The notes below the pieces were generated by a model. That model made no database searches, was not told the origin of the DNA, and saw only the letters and a list, made by a program, of their open reading frames with translations. Below are positions 1-8,062 of a stretch of 45,502 bases of DNA, piece by piece (position 1 is the first letter of the stretch; the number at the start of each line of letters is the position of its first letter). A program made the translations under genes and the position numbers. The DNA comes from an uncultured Bacteroidales bacterium. GTDB lineage: Bacteria > Bacteroidota > Bacteroidia > Bacteroidales > Muribaculaceae. The stretch covers positions 1 to 45,502 of the forward strand of contig CATZGB010000023.1 in the NCBI GenBank assembly GCA_958418815.1, given 5' to 3'.

Positions 1-9
1 AACACGAAA

Positions 10-48
10 GTAGGAGATAAACACCTGCAATTAGTGTTTACCTCCTAC
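10..48 (-). terminator. Rho-independent terminator after tsf
   Basis: Arms at 10-24 and 34-48 form a 15-bp stem on the minus strand with one G-U pair and a 9-nt loop. The stem is followed by TTTCGTGTT. It lies 17 nt past the tsf stop and would end the rplM-rpsI-rpsB-tsf transcript. Confidence 0.85.
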
Positions 49-64
49 TCGATTGAGTGGTGGA

Positions 65-1057
65 TTAGTCCTCGTTGAGGTTGACGCGCTTGAAGGAAGC
101 AACGAGGAGGCCGTTCTGAGCCTGCTCGAGGTATTTGCCGATGGTCAGAGAGCCATCTTTGATGAACTCCTGCTCCATAAGGCAGTTTTCCTTGTAGAAC
201 TTGTTGACACGGCCTTCGGCGATGTTCTTGATCATCTGCTCGGGAAGGTTGGCAGCCTTTGCCTCAGCGGTCTCTTTTGCGATGACGCGGGCTTTGGCGG
301 CTTCCTCTTCGGTGAGCCATCCCTTGGCGATGTTAGAGTTGATGTGGTCTTCGGAGTCCACGAGGTTGGGGTTGATGCCGTTTTTCTTGAGAGCGGCTTC
401 AACAGCCTTCTTCACCTGCTCCTCCTTGGTCTTCTCCACAGCCACGTTGTACTCAGCCTCGACGGTTGCCTGGGGCACGCTCTGGCGGTCAACAGCCACG
501 GGGTTCATGGAGGCTACCTGCATGGCCACGTCGCGGCCCACCTGGAAGTCAACGCCCTCGAGGTTGAAGCCCACGATGGTGGCGAGCTTGTTGCCGAGGT
601 GGTTGTAAGAGGTGGTGGAGGGAGCTTCGATGAATTCGTAAGCACCGAGTTCGGTCTTCTCGCCGGTCTTGCCGCCTTCCTCTACTACGAGGTCGGCAAC
701 GGTGCGGCCGTCAACGGTGACAGCCTTGAGCTCGTCGAGGCTCTTGCACTTGTTTGCAACAGCGAGGTCGAGGAGCTTCTGGGTGAGTTCCACGAATCCG
801 GCGTTCTTTGCCACGAAGTCGGTCTCGCACTGGAGGGCGACGATTGCGGCGAAGTTGCCTTCGCTCTTGGCGAGGACACAGCCTTCTGCAGCCACGCGGT
901 CTTCGCGCTTGGCGGCTACTGCCTGGCCTTTCTTGCGGAGGATCTCAACAGCGGCTTCGATGTCGCCGTCGGTCTCGGCGAGAGCTTTCTTGCAGTCCAT
1001 CAGGCCGGCCGATGTGAGGTGGCGCAGCTTGGTGATTTCTGCCATTGTTACTGCCAT
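65..1057 (-). CDS. tsf: Translation elongation factor Ts
   Basis: EF-Ts is the cytoplasmic guanine nucleotide exchange factor that recycles EF-Tu-GDP. The N-terminal UBA-like region (ITKLRHLTSAGLMDCKKAL) and the CETDFVAKN motif that contacts EF-Tu are both clear. The 330-residue length fits the long Bacteroidetes form. I kept the upstream ATG (protein begins MAVTMAEITK) because Bacteroidetes orthologues as I know them share MAVTMA; an internal ATG four codons later is the alternative. It is the last gene of the ribosomal operon, follows rpsB after a spacer holding a strong hairpin, and ends at a terminator. Identification is secure. Confidence 0.97.
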   Translation of the reverse strand: MAVTMAEITKLRHLTSAGLMDCKKALAETDGDIEAAVEILRKKGQAVAAKREDRVAAEGCVLAKSEGNFAAIVALQCETDFVAKNAGFVELTQKLLDLAVANKCKSLDELKAVTVDGRTVADLVVEEGGKTGEKTELGAYEFIEAPSTTSYNHLGNKLATIVGFNLEGVDFQVGRDVAMQVASMNPVAVDRQSVPQATVEAEYNVAVEKTKEEQVKKAVEAALKKNGINPNLVDSEDHINSNIAKGWLTEEEAAKARVIAKETAEAKAANLPEQMIKNIAEGRVNKFYKENCLMEQEFIKDGSLTIGKYLEQAQNGLLVASFKRVNLNED

Positions 1058-1104
1058 ATCTTGGAGTGTTTTTAGCTTGTTAATGAATAGTTTTTCAATG
1101 TAGA

Positions 1105-1135
1105 ACTCAACGGAGGCGCAATGCCCCCGTTGAGT
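1105..1135 (-). other. Intercistronic hairpin between rpsB and tsf
   Basis: Arms at 1105-1117 and 1123-1135 make a 13-bp stem with one G-U pair and a 5-nt loop, in the 104-nt gap between rpsB and tsf. No T-run follows at once on the minus strand, so it is not a typical terminator. Attenuation, RNA processing or mRNA protection are all possible. Confidence 0.6.
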
Positions 1136-1161
1136 CTTACTGATGGGGGATTTTCTGCTTG

Positions 1162-1998
1162 TTATTCGGCAGCCTCTTCGGCGGGAGCCTCTGCGGTCTC
1201 AGCCTCAGCCACGGGAGCCTCGCCCTCGCCTTCGTTGCGACGGACGGCGCGGCGGCGCTCGCGACGGGGAGCCTCGCCCTCGCCGGCAGCCTGGGTGTCA
1301 ACCTTCTCAGCCTTGCGCTCTTCGAGACCTTCGGCCATGGCGGCGCATACGGTGTCGAGGATCAGCTCGATTGACTTGGATGCGTCGTCGTTGGCGGGAA
1401 TCACGAAGTCAACGTCGTTGGGGTTTGAGTTGGTGTCGACCATGGCGAACACGGGGATACCGAGACGGTTTGCCTCAGCCACGGCGATGCGCTCCTTGAG
1501 CACGTCAACAACGAAGAGAGCCGAGGGAAGACGGTTGAGGTCGGCGATGGAGCCGAGGGTCTTCTCCAGCTTGGCGCGCTGACGGGAAATCTGGAGTTTC
1601 TCGCGCTTGGAGAGGTTGTCGAATGTGCCATCCTTGGTCATCTTGTCGATGTTGGCCATTTTCTTGACGGCCTTGCGGATGGTGGGGAAGTTGGTGAGCA
1701 TACCGCCGGGCCAGCGCTCGATCACGTAGGGCATGCCGATGCTCTGGGCTTTGTCAGCGGTTACTTGTTTGGCCTGTTTCTTGGTGGCAACGAAGAGTAC
1801 CTTCTTGCCCTGTTTTGCTATCGATTTGAGAGCCGCGGCAGCCTCGTCGAGCTTGGCAGCGGTCTTGTAGAGGTCAAGAATGTGGATACCATTGCGCTCC
1901 ATGAAGATGTAGGGAGCCATCGCGGGGTTCCATTTGCGTTTGAGGTGGCCGAAGTGGCAACCTGCTTCAAGGAGCTGGTCAAAAGTGGGTGTAGCCAT
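1162..1998 (-). CDS. rpsB: 30S ribosomal protein S2
   Basis: S2 is a primary protein of the small-subunit body. The start (MATPTFDQLLEAGCHFGHLKRKWNP) and the later RWPGGMLTNFPTIRK and IPVFAMVDTNSNP segments are family hallmarks. At 278 residues it exceeds the usual 230-250 because of a C-terminal tail from about residue 235 rich in Glu, Ala and Arg. Such tails are common in Bacteroidetes S2. The gap to rpsI upstream is about 124 nt, unusually wide for this operon, and contains a CCCCGGGG palindrome near 2038-2045; I see no -7 element there. Confidence 0.97.
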   Translation of the reverse strand: MATPTFDQLLEAGCHFGHLKRKWNPAMAPYIFMERNGIHILDLYKTAAKLDEAAAALKSIAKQGKKVLFVATKKQAKQVTADKAQSIGMPYVIERWPGGMLTNFPTIRKAVKKMANIDKMTKDGTFDNLSKREKLQISRQRAKLEKTLGSIADLNRLPSALFVVDVLKERIAVAEANRLGIPVFAMVDTNSNPNDVDFVIPANDDASKSIELILDTVCAAMAEGLEERKAEKVDTQAAGEGEAPRRERRRAVRRNEGEGEAPVAEAETAEAPAEEAAE

Positions 1999-2122
1999 TT
2001 TTTTGTAAAGTAGTGTTTACGTTCTTTTGGATTACAACCCCGGGGTAGGGAACGTCGGGTCCATCCGCGGGATTTAGATGCTAAACTTGGAGGGGGAGGA
2101 GGAGAGAAAGATGAGGATGATA

Positions 2123-2521
2123 TTAACGCTTGGAGAACTGGAAGCGCTTGCGGGCCTTGGGCTGACCGGGCTTCTTACGTTCAACGACGCGCGGGTCGCG
2201 GGTCATGAAGCCTTCGGCGCGGAGGGCGGGCTTGTCCTCGGGGTTGATTTTCACGAGAGCGCGGGCGATGGCGAGACGGAGGGCCTCGGCCTGTCCTTTG
2301 TAACCGCCGCCGTCGATGTTGACGGCGATGTCATACTTCTCAACGCAGTCGAGTGTCTTCAGGGGCTGAAGCACGATGTACTGGAGGATGGAGGAGGGGA
2401 AGTACTTGTCGAGGGGACGACGGTCGTGGTTGCAATTGATGGTGATTGCGCCGTTGCCTTCCTTGACAATAACGCGGGCGATGGCGGCTTTACGGCGGCC
2501 TACTGCATTAACTGATTCCAT
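2123..2521 (-). CDS. rpsI: 30S ribosomal protein S9
   Basis: S9 sits in the small-subunit head, with a basic C-terminal tail reaching the P-site tRNA. The start MESVNAVGRRKAAIARV, the central GGGYKGQAEALRLAIARAL and the terminal KKPGQPKARKRFQFSKR are diagnostic. The length of 132 residues is normal. It starts about 33 nt after rplM, the conserved L13-S9 pair, and is surely cotranscribed with it. Confidence 0.97.
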   Translation of the reverse strand: MESVNAVGRRKAAIARVIVKEGNGAITINCNHDRRPLDKYFPSSILQYIVLQPLKTLDCVEKYDIAVNIDGGGYKGQAEALRLAIARALVKINPEDKPALRAEGFMTRDPRVVERKKPGQPKARKRFQFSKR

Positions 2522-2554
2522 AGAGGTTTCGGGTTCTGTTTAGGTTGGCAAATG

Positions 2555-3034
2555 TTACTTGATAGTGTTGATGTCAATCACCTTGGGGTTCTGGGCCTCG
2601 TGGGGATGGTTGGGACCGTTGTAGACGTGGAGGTTCTTGAGAAGCTGACGTCCGAGACGGTTTTTGGGGAGCATACCCTTGACAACGCGGAGGTAGAGGG
2701 GGTGCATACCCGGCTTGAGGTGCTTGTTGAAGGATTTCTTCATCAGCACTTCGGGGGTCTCCATGCGCTGTCCGCCGGGGTAACCGGTGTAGTGGTAGTA
2801 AATCTTCTCTGTCATCTTGTTGCCGGTCAGAACGACTTTGTCGGCGTTGATGATGATCACATTGTCGCCGCAAGCCACGTTGGGGGAGTAGCTGGGCTTG
2901 TTTTTGCCGCGGAGGATCTTGGCCACCTTAGAGCAGAGTCGGCCGAGGACCTGGTCGGTAGCGTCGACGATGATCCATTCCTTCTGGATGCTCTCGGCAT
3001 TGGGGGTAAGGGTCTTGTAACTTAAAGTATCCAC
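2555..3034 (-). CDS. rplM: 50S ribosomal protein L13
   Basis: L13 is an early-assembling large-subunit protein. The motifs WIIVDATDQVLGRLCSKVAKILRGK, YTGYPGGQR and VVKGMLPKNRLG are typical, and the 159-residue length fits. The start codon is GTG; the deduced MDTLSYKT beginning matches the Bacteroidales form as I know it, so I prefer it to a later start. It is the first gene of the operon. A leader of about 100 nt lies between its predicted promoter and the start. Confidence 0.96.
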   Translation of the reverse strand: MDTLSYKTLTPNAESIQKEWIIVDATDQVLGRLCSKVAKILRGKNKPSYSPNVACGDNVIIINADKVVLTGNKMTEKIYYHYTGYPGGQRMETPEVLMKKSFNKHLKPGMHPLYLRVVKGMLPKNRLGRQLLKNLHVYNGPNHPHEAQNPKVIDINTIK

Positions 3035-3138
3035 TTCTTAAAGTTTGATTAATAAATGATTAACGTGACCTTTCGCCGCAGTCTTCCCGGCCAAAGGAGG
3101 GCTGCAACTATGGCCAAAACGAGATTTGGATAGCAATC
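3035..3138 (-). other. 5' leader of the rplM operon, possible structured RNA
   Basis: The predicted leader can form small hairpins, for example CCAAA with TTTGG near 3113-3128, and a GGCC pair either side of a C-rich stretch near 3091-3117. Ribosomal operons often carry autoregulatory leaders, but I cannot assign this to a known class. Confidence 0.25.
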
Positions 3139-3144
3139 GGACTG

Positions 3145-3176
3145 CAAAGTTACGAATTATCAACGGAATATGCAAA
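3145..3176 (-). promoter_or_regulatory. Vegetative promoter of the rplM-rpsI-rpsB-tsf operon
   Basis: On the minus strand a perfect -7 element TAACTTTG (3145-3152) lies 20 nt after TTTG (3173-3176), the -33 element. This is the Bacteroidetes primary sigma consensus. The start of transcription should be near 3138. Confidence 0.75.
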
Positions 3177-3178
3177 TT

Positions 3179-3197
3179 TTTGTCGGGCGCGGACAAA
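3179..3197. promoter_or_regulatory. Candidate enhancer (UAS) palindrome 1 for the sigma-54 activator
   Basis: TTTGTC and GACAAA are perfect inverted arms around a 7-nt centre; the inner TGTCGG and CGGACA resemble the arms of the second site. A further half-site CGGACAG lies at 3200-3206. The centre (3188) is about 132 nt before the predicted sigma-54 start and 52.5 nt from site 2. It also lies directly upstream of the rplM -33 element. Confidence 0.5.
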
Positions 3198-3232
3198 GGC
3201 GGACAGCGTAATTGTACGGAAAACAGCGCGTT

Positions 3233-3248
3233 TGTCCGTTTTCGGACA
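3233..3248. promoter_or_regulatory. Candidate enhancer (UAS) palindrome 2 for the sigma-54 activator
   Basis: This is a perfect palindrome, TGTCCG-TTTT-CGGACA, centred about 80 nt upstream of the predicted sigma-54 start. Position, symmetry and 16-bp size fit a dimeric Fis-type HTH such as the NtrC-type protein encoded in the same cluster. Binding is inferred. Confidence 0.55.
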
Positions 3249-3293
3249 GGTGATATAATTGGTAAAATATTGTAAATTAGTGAATTATCTGTT

Positions 3294-3310
3294 TTGGCAC
3301 GGTCTTTGAC
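3294..3310 (+). promoter_or_regulatory. Sigma-54 (-24/-12) promoter of the exporter operon
   Basis: TTGGCACG-N4-TTGAC matches the RpoN consensus YTGGCACG-N4-TTGCW at all positions except A for C in the -12 element, with correct spacing. It is 54 nt before the adaptor ATG, giving a leader of about 45 nt. No good TAnnTTTG element precedes the gene; the nearest, TAATTTG, is one T short. Confidence 0.7.
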
Positions 3311-3364
3311 CATAATAAAGGCGACTGAAATACAAATAATTTGAAATACACTAAAGATTCATAA

Positions 3365-4618
3365 ATGGACAGAGAGATTCCAAAACAGATGCTGAAGCAG
3401 CGCCGGCGCAGGCGATTCCTCCTTGGGGGAGTGGTCGCCGCGCTGGCGGCCGGGAGCGTGATACTCATAGGCTCCCTCAGCGAGGAGAGTGTCAGGCTCG
3501 CCGACATACGGCTCTCATCCGCAGACAGGGGAGACATTGACGCGGCTGTCAATGGCAACGGCACGATAGTCGCCGCCTTCGAGGAGGTGATTGTGTCGCC
3601 CGTCAACTCGCGCATCCTTGAGGTTTACCATCATAGCGGCGACATTGTGGACGCCGGGACCCCCTTGCTCAGACTCGATCTCGGAGAAGCTTCCACCCGC
3701 GAGGCAGCAGAGCGCGACGAGCTTGCCATGATGCGGCTCGACCATCAGCGGCTTCAGGCCTCGCACCGCACTCGCCTTTCCGACCTCAGGATGCAAATAA
3801 AGGTGGCCGACATGAAACTGCGCCGTCAGGAGGTGGAGCTTTCCAACGAGCGTTACCTCGACAGCATCGGCAGTGGCACCACCGACCGTGTGCGTGAGGC
3901 GGAATTCGCCCTGCGCACCCAGCGTCTTGAACTTGAACAGCTGCGTGCCCAGCTCGTCAACGAGGAGCGCATGCTGCGTGCCGAGGATGAGGCGAAGCTC
4001 CTGGAAATATCAATCAAGGAAAACAGCCTCGCTCAGACGAGCCGTATACTGGCCGACGCGGAAATTCGTTCGCCGCGACGGGCCACGGTGACCTCCATCT
4101 CAGACCGCCTCGGCACCACCGTCAGCCAGGGTCAGCAGGTGGCGGTCATAGCCGACCTGGGGCACTACCGGATTGACGCGACAATCACCGAGAGCAGTGC
4201 CCAGGAGGTGAGGGCCGGCAGCCGTGCGCATGTCACATTCGGCCGCAACCATACAGAAGGGTTTGTAAGCTCCGTGGCCCCTACTGCCGTCAACGGCATG
4301 GTGGATGTAAAGGTGACCCTCGACAATGACAGCCTCAAAGAGCTTCGTCCGGGTGTGAAGACCGACATAAAAATTTCCAATGGGATGAAAGAGGATGTGG
4401 TCAGGATTCCCAACCTGTCGTTTTACACTGGGCCCAACAATTACACATTATATGTAAGGCCCCGGGGTGCGTCTCATCTCGAACGCCGCACCGTAAGGCT
4501 CGGCAGTGCCGGATATGATTACATAGAGGTGGTCAGCGGCATACAGCCCGGCGACGATGTGGTGGCCTCTTCTACCGCAGGTTTCGGCAACGCCAAGCGT
4601 GTCAACCTGCGCAAATGA
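3365..4618 (+). CDS. Periplasmic adaptor (HlyD/MacA-like membrane fusion protein)
   Basis: This is the subunit that would link the inner membrane ABC permeases to the TolC-like channel. A basic N-terminus (RRRRR) precedes one membrane anchor at about 18-38. A lipoyl/barrel-sandwich half follows at about 65-110 (VSPVNSRILEVYHHSGDIVDAGTPLLRLD), then an alpha-hairpin coiled coil at 115-235 and the second lipoyl half (AEIRSPRRATVTSISDRLGTTVSQGQ). A beta-barrel and a membrane-proximal domain ending VVSGIQPGDDVV complete it. The length of 417 residues is usual. It is the first gene behind the sigma-54 promoter and ends 42 nt before permease A1. Substrate unknown. Confidence 0.88.
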   Translation: MDREIPKQMLKQRRRRRFLLGGVVAALAAGSVILIGSLSEESVRLADIRLSSADRGDIDAAVNGNGTIVAAFEEVIVSPVNSRILEVYHHSGDIVDAGTPLLRLDLGEASTREAAERDELAMMRLDHQRLQASHRTRLSDLRMQIKVADMKLRRQEVELSNERYLDSIGSGTTDRVREAEFALRTQRLELEQLRAQLVNEERMLRAEDEAKLLEISIKENSLAQTSRILADAEIRSPRRATVTSISDRLGTTVSQGQQVAVIADLGHYRIDATITESSAQEVRAGSRAHVTFGRNHTEGFVSSVAPTAVNGMVDVKVTLDNDSLKELRPGVKTDIKISNGMKEDVVRIPNLSFYTGPNNYTLYVRPRGASHLERRTVRLGSAGYDYIEVVSGIQPGDDVVASSTAGFGNAKRVNLRK

Positions 4619-4660
4619 CAAACCAACGACAAACCAATCAAGACAAACCAATCATACAAG

Positions 4661-5944
4661 ATGTCAGTAACGACCTATTTCAGACAAGCGTGGCGGATGA
4701 TGCTCGCCAACAAGCTGTTTTCCGCGATATACATAAGCGGGACGGCCCTGGCCATCGCCACGACCACACTTTTCGCGGTGATATATTATGTAAAGATAGC
4801 GCCGATATATCCCGAGACAAACCGGATGGAGACATATTATTTCCGTAGCGTGGAGAATTCCGTCCCCGAGGAGGGCCGCATGATGCAGAGCCGCCTGGGT
4901 TACGACCTGGTCAGAGACCACCTCTACAAGCTGCATAACGCCTCACATGTCTCGGCGACTTTCGACGAGTGGGAGCAACGCGTGTATGCCCAGCATCCCG
5001 AGACGCTTCAGGACATAAAGGTCTGCACCCGCAAGACCGATCCGGCCTTCTTTGACATTTACCCTTACCGCTTCATCGAGGGTAAACCTTTCACCGAGGA
5101 TGACCTGCAGACCGGACGGCTTGTGGCTGTGGTCAACGACATCACGGCACGCCGGCTGTTCGGCTCGGAAACGGGGGTCGCAGGCAAGACAATCAAAATC
5201 AACCACAAGGATTTCCTTGTGACCGGTGTGATCGAATCCGGCAGCTCGCTGATGTCTCACTCATATGCCGATGTCATTGTCCCCTACACCACTGATTACA
5301 GGTATTCCATCGACCGCGATGTCTTCGTCGGCAATATGGTCGTGACGATGACCGCTACCGACGGCGACGCGTTGCGCGAGGAAATCGACGAGATTGCCCG
5401 GAAATTCAACAGTTCGCAGACCCGTTGTGTGGTCGATTTCTTCGACTTCCCGAAGTCTCATCTTTCCTGGGCCATAAGCCCTGAAAGGGATGATGACGGG
5501 GTAAGCTGGAAGAGCGTGGTGCGCCAGAATCTGCTGGTGTTGCTTGTCTTGCTGCTCGTCCCGGCGCTCAACCTCAGCGGACTGATATCGAGCCGTATGG
5601 ACATGCGCTCGTCGGAGCTTGGAGTCAGACGTTCGTTCGGAGCCACCAGGCCGAAGCTTCTCGGACAGGTGCTGTGGGAGAACCTGATGCTTACCGTTGT
5701 CGGCGGGATTGCGGGCCTTCTGATAGTGTGGCTCAGCCTATGGGCGACATCCGGCTCCTTGCTGACGCTGCTCAATGAAGATGTCGACGCGACGGCTACA
5801 TCCTCTGCGCTGACCTCCGGCATACTATTCGCCCCGGCGGTGTTTGCCATGGCATTCATGCTCTGTGTCATCCTCAACCTCCTTTCGGCCCTTGTCCCGG
5901 CCTGGGTGTCAATCCGAAAGCAGATAACAGAGTGTCTAAAATAA
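4661..5944 (+). CDS. MacB/FtsX-type ABC permease A1
   Basis: Inner membrane subunit of the exporter, with the MacB fold: one transmembrane helix at about 20-45, a periplasmic MacB_PCD-like domain of about 240 residues, then three C-terminal helices. The FtsX-type segment MDMRSSELGVRRSFGATRPKLLGQVLWEN precedes the last helices and contains the coupling helix that meets the ATPase. It has no fused nucleotide-binding domain, unlike E. coli MacB. It closely resembles permease A2 downstream: the first 40 residues and the RSFG region are nearly identical, while the periplasmic domain has diverged. It is followed after 24 nt by B1. Confidence 0.88.
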   Translation: MSVTTYFRQAWRMMLANKLFSAIYISGTALAIATTTLFAVIYYVKIAPIYPETNRMETYYFRSVENSVPEEGRMMQSRLGYDLVRDHLYKLHNASHVSATFDEWEQRVYAQHPETLQDIKVCTRKTDPAFFDIYPYRFIEGKPFTEDDLQTGRLVAVVNDITARRLFGSETGVAGKTIKINHKDFLVTGVIESGSSLMSHSYADVIVPYTTDYRYSIDRDVFVGNMVVTMTATDGDALREEIDEIARKFNSSQTRCVVDFFDFPKSHLSWAISPERDDDGVSWKSVVRQNLLVLLVLLLVPALNLSGLISSRMDMRSSELGVRRSFGATRPKLLGQVLWENLMLTVVGGIAGLLIVWLSLWATSGSLLTLLNEDVDATATSSALTSGILFAPAVFAMAFMLCVILNLLSALVPAWVSIRKQITECLK

Positions 5945-5968
5945 TCAACCACAACCATTCCTCAAGCA

Positions 5969-7288
5969 ATGTCAAAAATAAAAAATCTCTGGAACAACAG
6001 ACGCTCCATTGTCTGGATATTCGTCGAACTGGTCATAATCTCTGTCCTGACCTGGATAATCGCCGATCCGGTGGCTGTGGCCATCTCCGATGCCTCGCTG
6101 CCGACAGGATACGACAACGACAGGCTGGTAATAGCCGAGATTGCCCATCTCGACCCTGACGCGCCCGGATTCGACCCCGCGCGCGACTCGCTCGACGTCA
6201 ACTCCGCCGATGTCGAGACCGTGTTGATGAAGCTACGCAACTATCCCGGGGTGGAGTCGGTGACCATCGACAAGGGCTTCGGCCTGCCGGGCAACACGGC
6301 AAACACGTTGGACTCCCCCAGATGTGGCAATGAGGCGGTGGATACGGTGGTCGGGATGGTCAGCGTGTTCTATTACCATCGTGGCACCGACTATTTCCAG
6401 ACCCTCGGGATAAAGTCTTCAGAAGGCTCCCCGTCGGTCGAGGAGCTTTCTGAAACCGACGCCTCTGCGCCTGACAAGGTGATCATCACCCGTGAGCTGG
6501 GCGAACTTTACTGGCCCGGCGAGAACGCTGTCGGTAAGAAATTCGTGTGTCCGTCGAGAGATGGCGAGGAGCGGTTCACGACAGTGGCAGGTGTGGTGGA
6601 GGGGATACGCCACCAGCTCCCTTACCGTTCATACTGCGCGATTTTCTATTGCGGCGACCACATTTTCGACGACGAGCCCCAACGCACGTTCAAGGCTGTC
6701 ATCCGCTTGGCTGATTCAGACCGGATTGAGGAGACGTGTGATGAACTGTATGCCTGGGGCAGCAAAGAGCTGGTGACCGGAAATTTCTACCTCCGCACCA
6801 TAGAGACCTACGACGATTTCCTGGAAGACACCAGCAAGTCGCTTGGAATGCCCAACCAGCTTATGCTCCGCTACATACTCGCCGGATTCTTCCTCGTCAA
6901 CCTTGTGCTCGGTGTGGTCGGGACATTCTGGCTCCAGACACGCAAGCGCATAGCCGAGATGGGGATACGCCGGGCGTTCGGCGCGGGTCGCGGCTCAATC
7001 GTCGGCATGATGCTCGGTGAAAACATCATCCTGGCGTCGATAGCCTGTGTGACCGGATTTCTGCTCTATTGGCAATACGCGATGCGCAACGGCCTTGAGG
7101 AGGGATATATCAACAATGGGGCCTTCAACGTGATAGACAACTGGATTATACATTTCGGCCAGCATTTCATCATCGTCTCCGCCATAGTCTACCTGTTGAT
7201 AATACTCTGTGTGATTGTCGGGACATTGATTCCGGCGATGAGTGTCAGCCGCGTCGACATAGTCGACACCTTACGCAGCAAGGAGTGA
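5969..7288 (+). CDS. MacB/FtsX-type ABC permease B1
   Basis: Partner permease of A1. An N-terminal helix (RRSIVWIFVELVIISVLTW) is followed by a periplasmic domain and three C-terminal helices, with the coupling segment TRKRIAEMGIRRAFGAGRGSIVGMMLGEN. It belongs to a type distinct from A1, so the pump may use an A/B heterodimer. B2 downstream is its paralogue, sharing MPNGYDND-like and GTFWLQTRKRI segments. The 439-residue length is usual. An intergenic stretch of 53 nt separates it from the ATPase gene. Confidence 0.87.
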   Translation: MSKIKNLWNNRRSIVWIFVELVIISVLTWIIADPVAVAISDASLPTGYDNDRLVIAEIAHLDPDAPGFDPARDSLDVNSADVETVLMKLRNYPGVESVTIDKGFGLPGNTANTLDSPRCGNEAVDTVVGMVSVFYYHRGTDYFQTLGIKSSEGSPSVEELSETDASAPDKVIITRELGELYWPGENAVGKKFVCPSRDGEERFTTVAGVVEGIRHQLPYRSYCAIFYCGDHIFDDEPQRTFKAVIRLADSDRIEETCDELYAWGSKELVTGNFYLRTIETYDDFLEDTSKSLGMPNQLMLRYILAGFFLVNLVLGVVGTFWLQTRKRIAEMGIRRAFGAGRGSIVGMMLGENIILASIACVTGFLLYWQYAMRNGLEEGYINNGAFNVIDNWIIHFGQHFIIVSAIVYLLIILCVIVGTLIPAMSVSRVDIVDTLRSKE

Positions 7289-7341
7289 CAACCTGAACTT
7301 TTGACAACAACAATAAACGCAAAACACAAACAACTCAGCAT

Positions 7342-8010
7342 ATGGAAACTGTCATCAAACTCTCAGACATCAGCAAAGTCTACACAACCAAGACCATCGA
7401 GACCCAGGCGCTCGAAGGAATCAACCTCGAAGTCAACAAGGGTGAATTCCTCTCGATAATGGGGCCATCGGGATGCGGCAAGTCAACCCTGCTCAACATC
7501 ATCGGACTGCTCGACCGGGCTACCTCCGGTGATATACGTCTCTTCGGAAAAGAACTCTCAGGCCTGCGCGACCGCGAGATGGCCAGGTTCCGCAACGAGA
7601 ACCTCGGCTTCGTCTTCCAGAGCTTCCACCTGATTCCGACACTCAACGTGATAGACAACGTGATGGTGCCGCTCACTTATCGCAAGGGTGCCGGAGACCG
7701 TCGCAAACTTGCCCGCGAGGCACTCGAGAAGGTCGGCCTTTCACACCGCACCACCCATTTTCCCGCCCAGCTTTCCGGCGGACAGGCACAGCGTGTGGCC
7801 ATCGCCCGCGCAATCGTCGGCAACCCATCCATCATCCTTGCCGACGAACCTACCGGAAACCTCGACTCCAAGATGAGCGAGGAGGTGATGCAGCTTCTCC
7901 ATGGCCTCAACAATGAAGGGAAAACCATAATCATGGTGACACACAACGAAGCCCAGGCACGCGACACAGACCGTGTCATCCATCTCTTCGACGGGCATCT
8001 GGTATTGTGA
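7342..8010 (+). CDS. ABC transporter ATP-binding protein (MacB/LolD type)
   Basis: The sole ATPase of the cluster; it would power both permease pairs from the cytoplasm. All motifs are intact: Walker A GPSGCGKST (41-49), Q-loop FVFQSFHL (89-96), signature LSGGQ (143-147), Walker B IILADEPTGNLD (163-174) and the H-loop histidine at 200. The 222-residue size is normal for a stand-alone LolD/MacB-type subunit of the MacAB family, which usually moves lipids, lipoproteins or peptides mechanically rather than by alternating access. It sits exactly between the two permease pairs. Confidence 0.95.
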   Translation: METVIKLSDISKVYTTKTIETQALEGINLEVNKGEFLSIMGPSGCGKSTLLNIIGLLDRATSGDIRLFGKELSGLRDREMARFRNENLGFVFQSFHLIPTLNVIDNVMVPLTYRKGAGDRRKLAREALEKVGLSHRTTHFPAQLSGGQAQRVAIARAIVGNPSIILADEPTGNLDSKMSEEVMQLLHGLNNEGKTIIMVTHNEAQARDTDRVIHLFDGHLVL

Positions 8011-8062
8011 TTCCCATCCCTTCTCCCATCCGTCCAACAAAAAAACTCCCTCGTCAGATATT

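Noticed and set aside
53..1075. Long plus-strand open frame of 340 codons opposite tsf
   Set aside because: Mirror of EF-Ts produced by GC-rich codon use; composition is repetitive (Gly/Leu/Val/His) with no domain and no promoter.
7289..7341. Promoter before the ABC ATPase gene (AACTTTTG)
   Set aside because: First base of the -7 element is wrong and no -33 is seen; operon continuity is simpler.
7973..8062. Upstream extension of permease A2
   Set aside because: It overlaps the ATPase 3' end and lacks similarity to A1; the ATG at 8063 aligns with A1.
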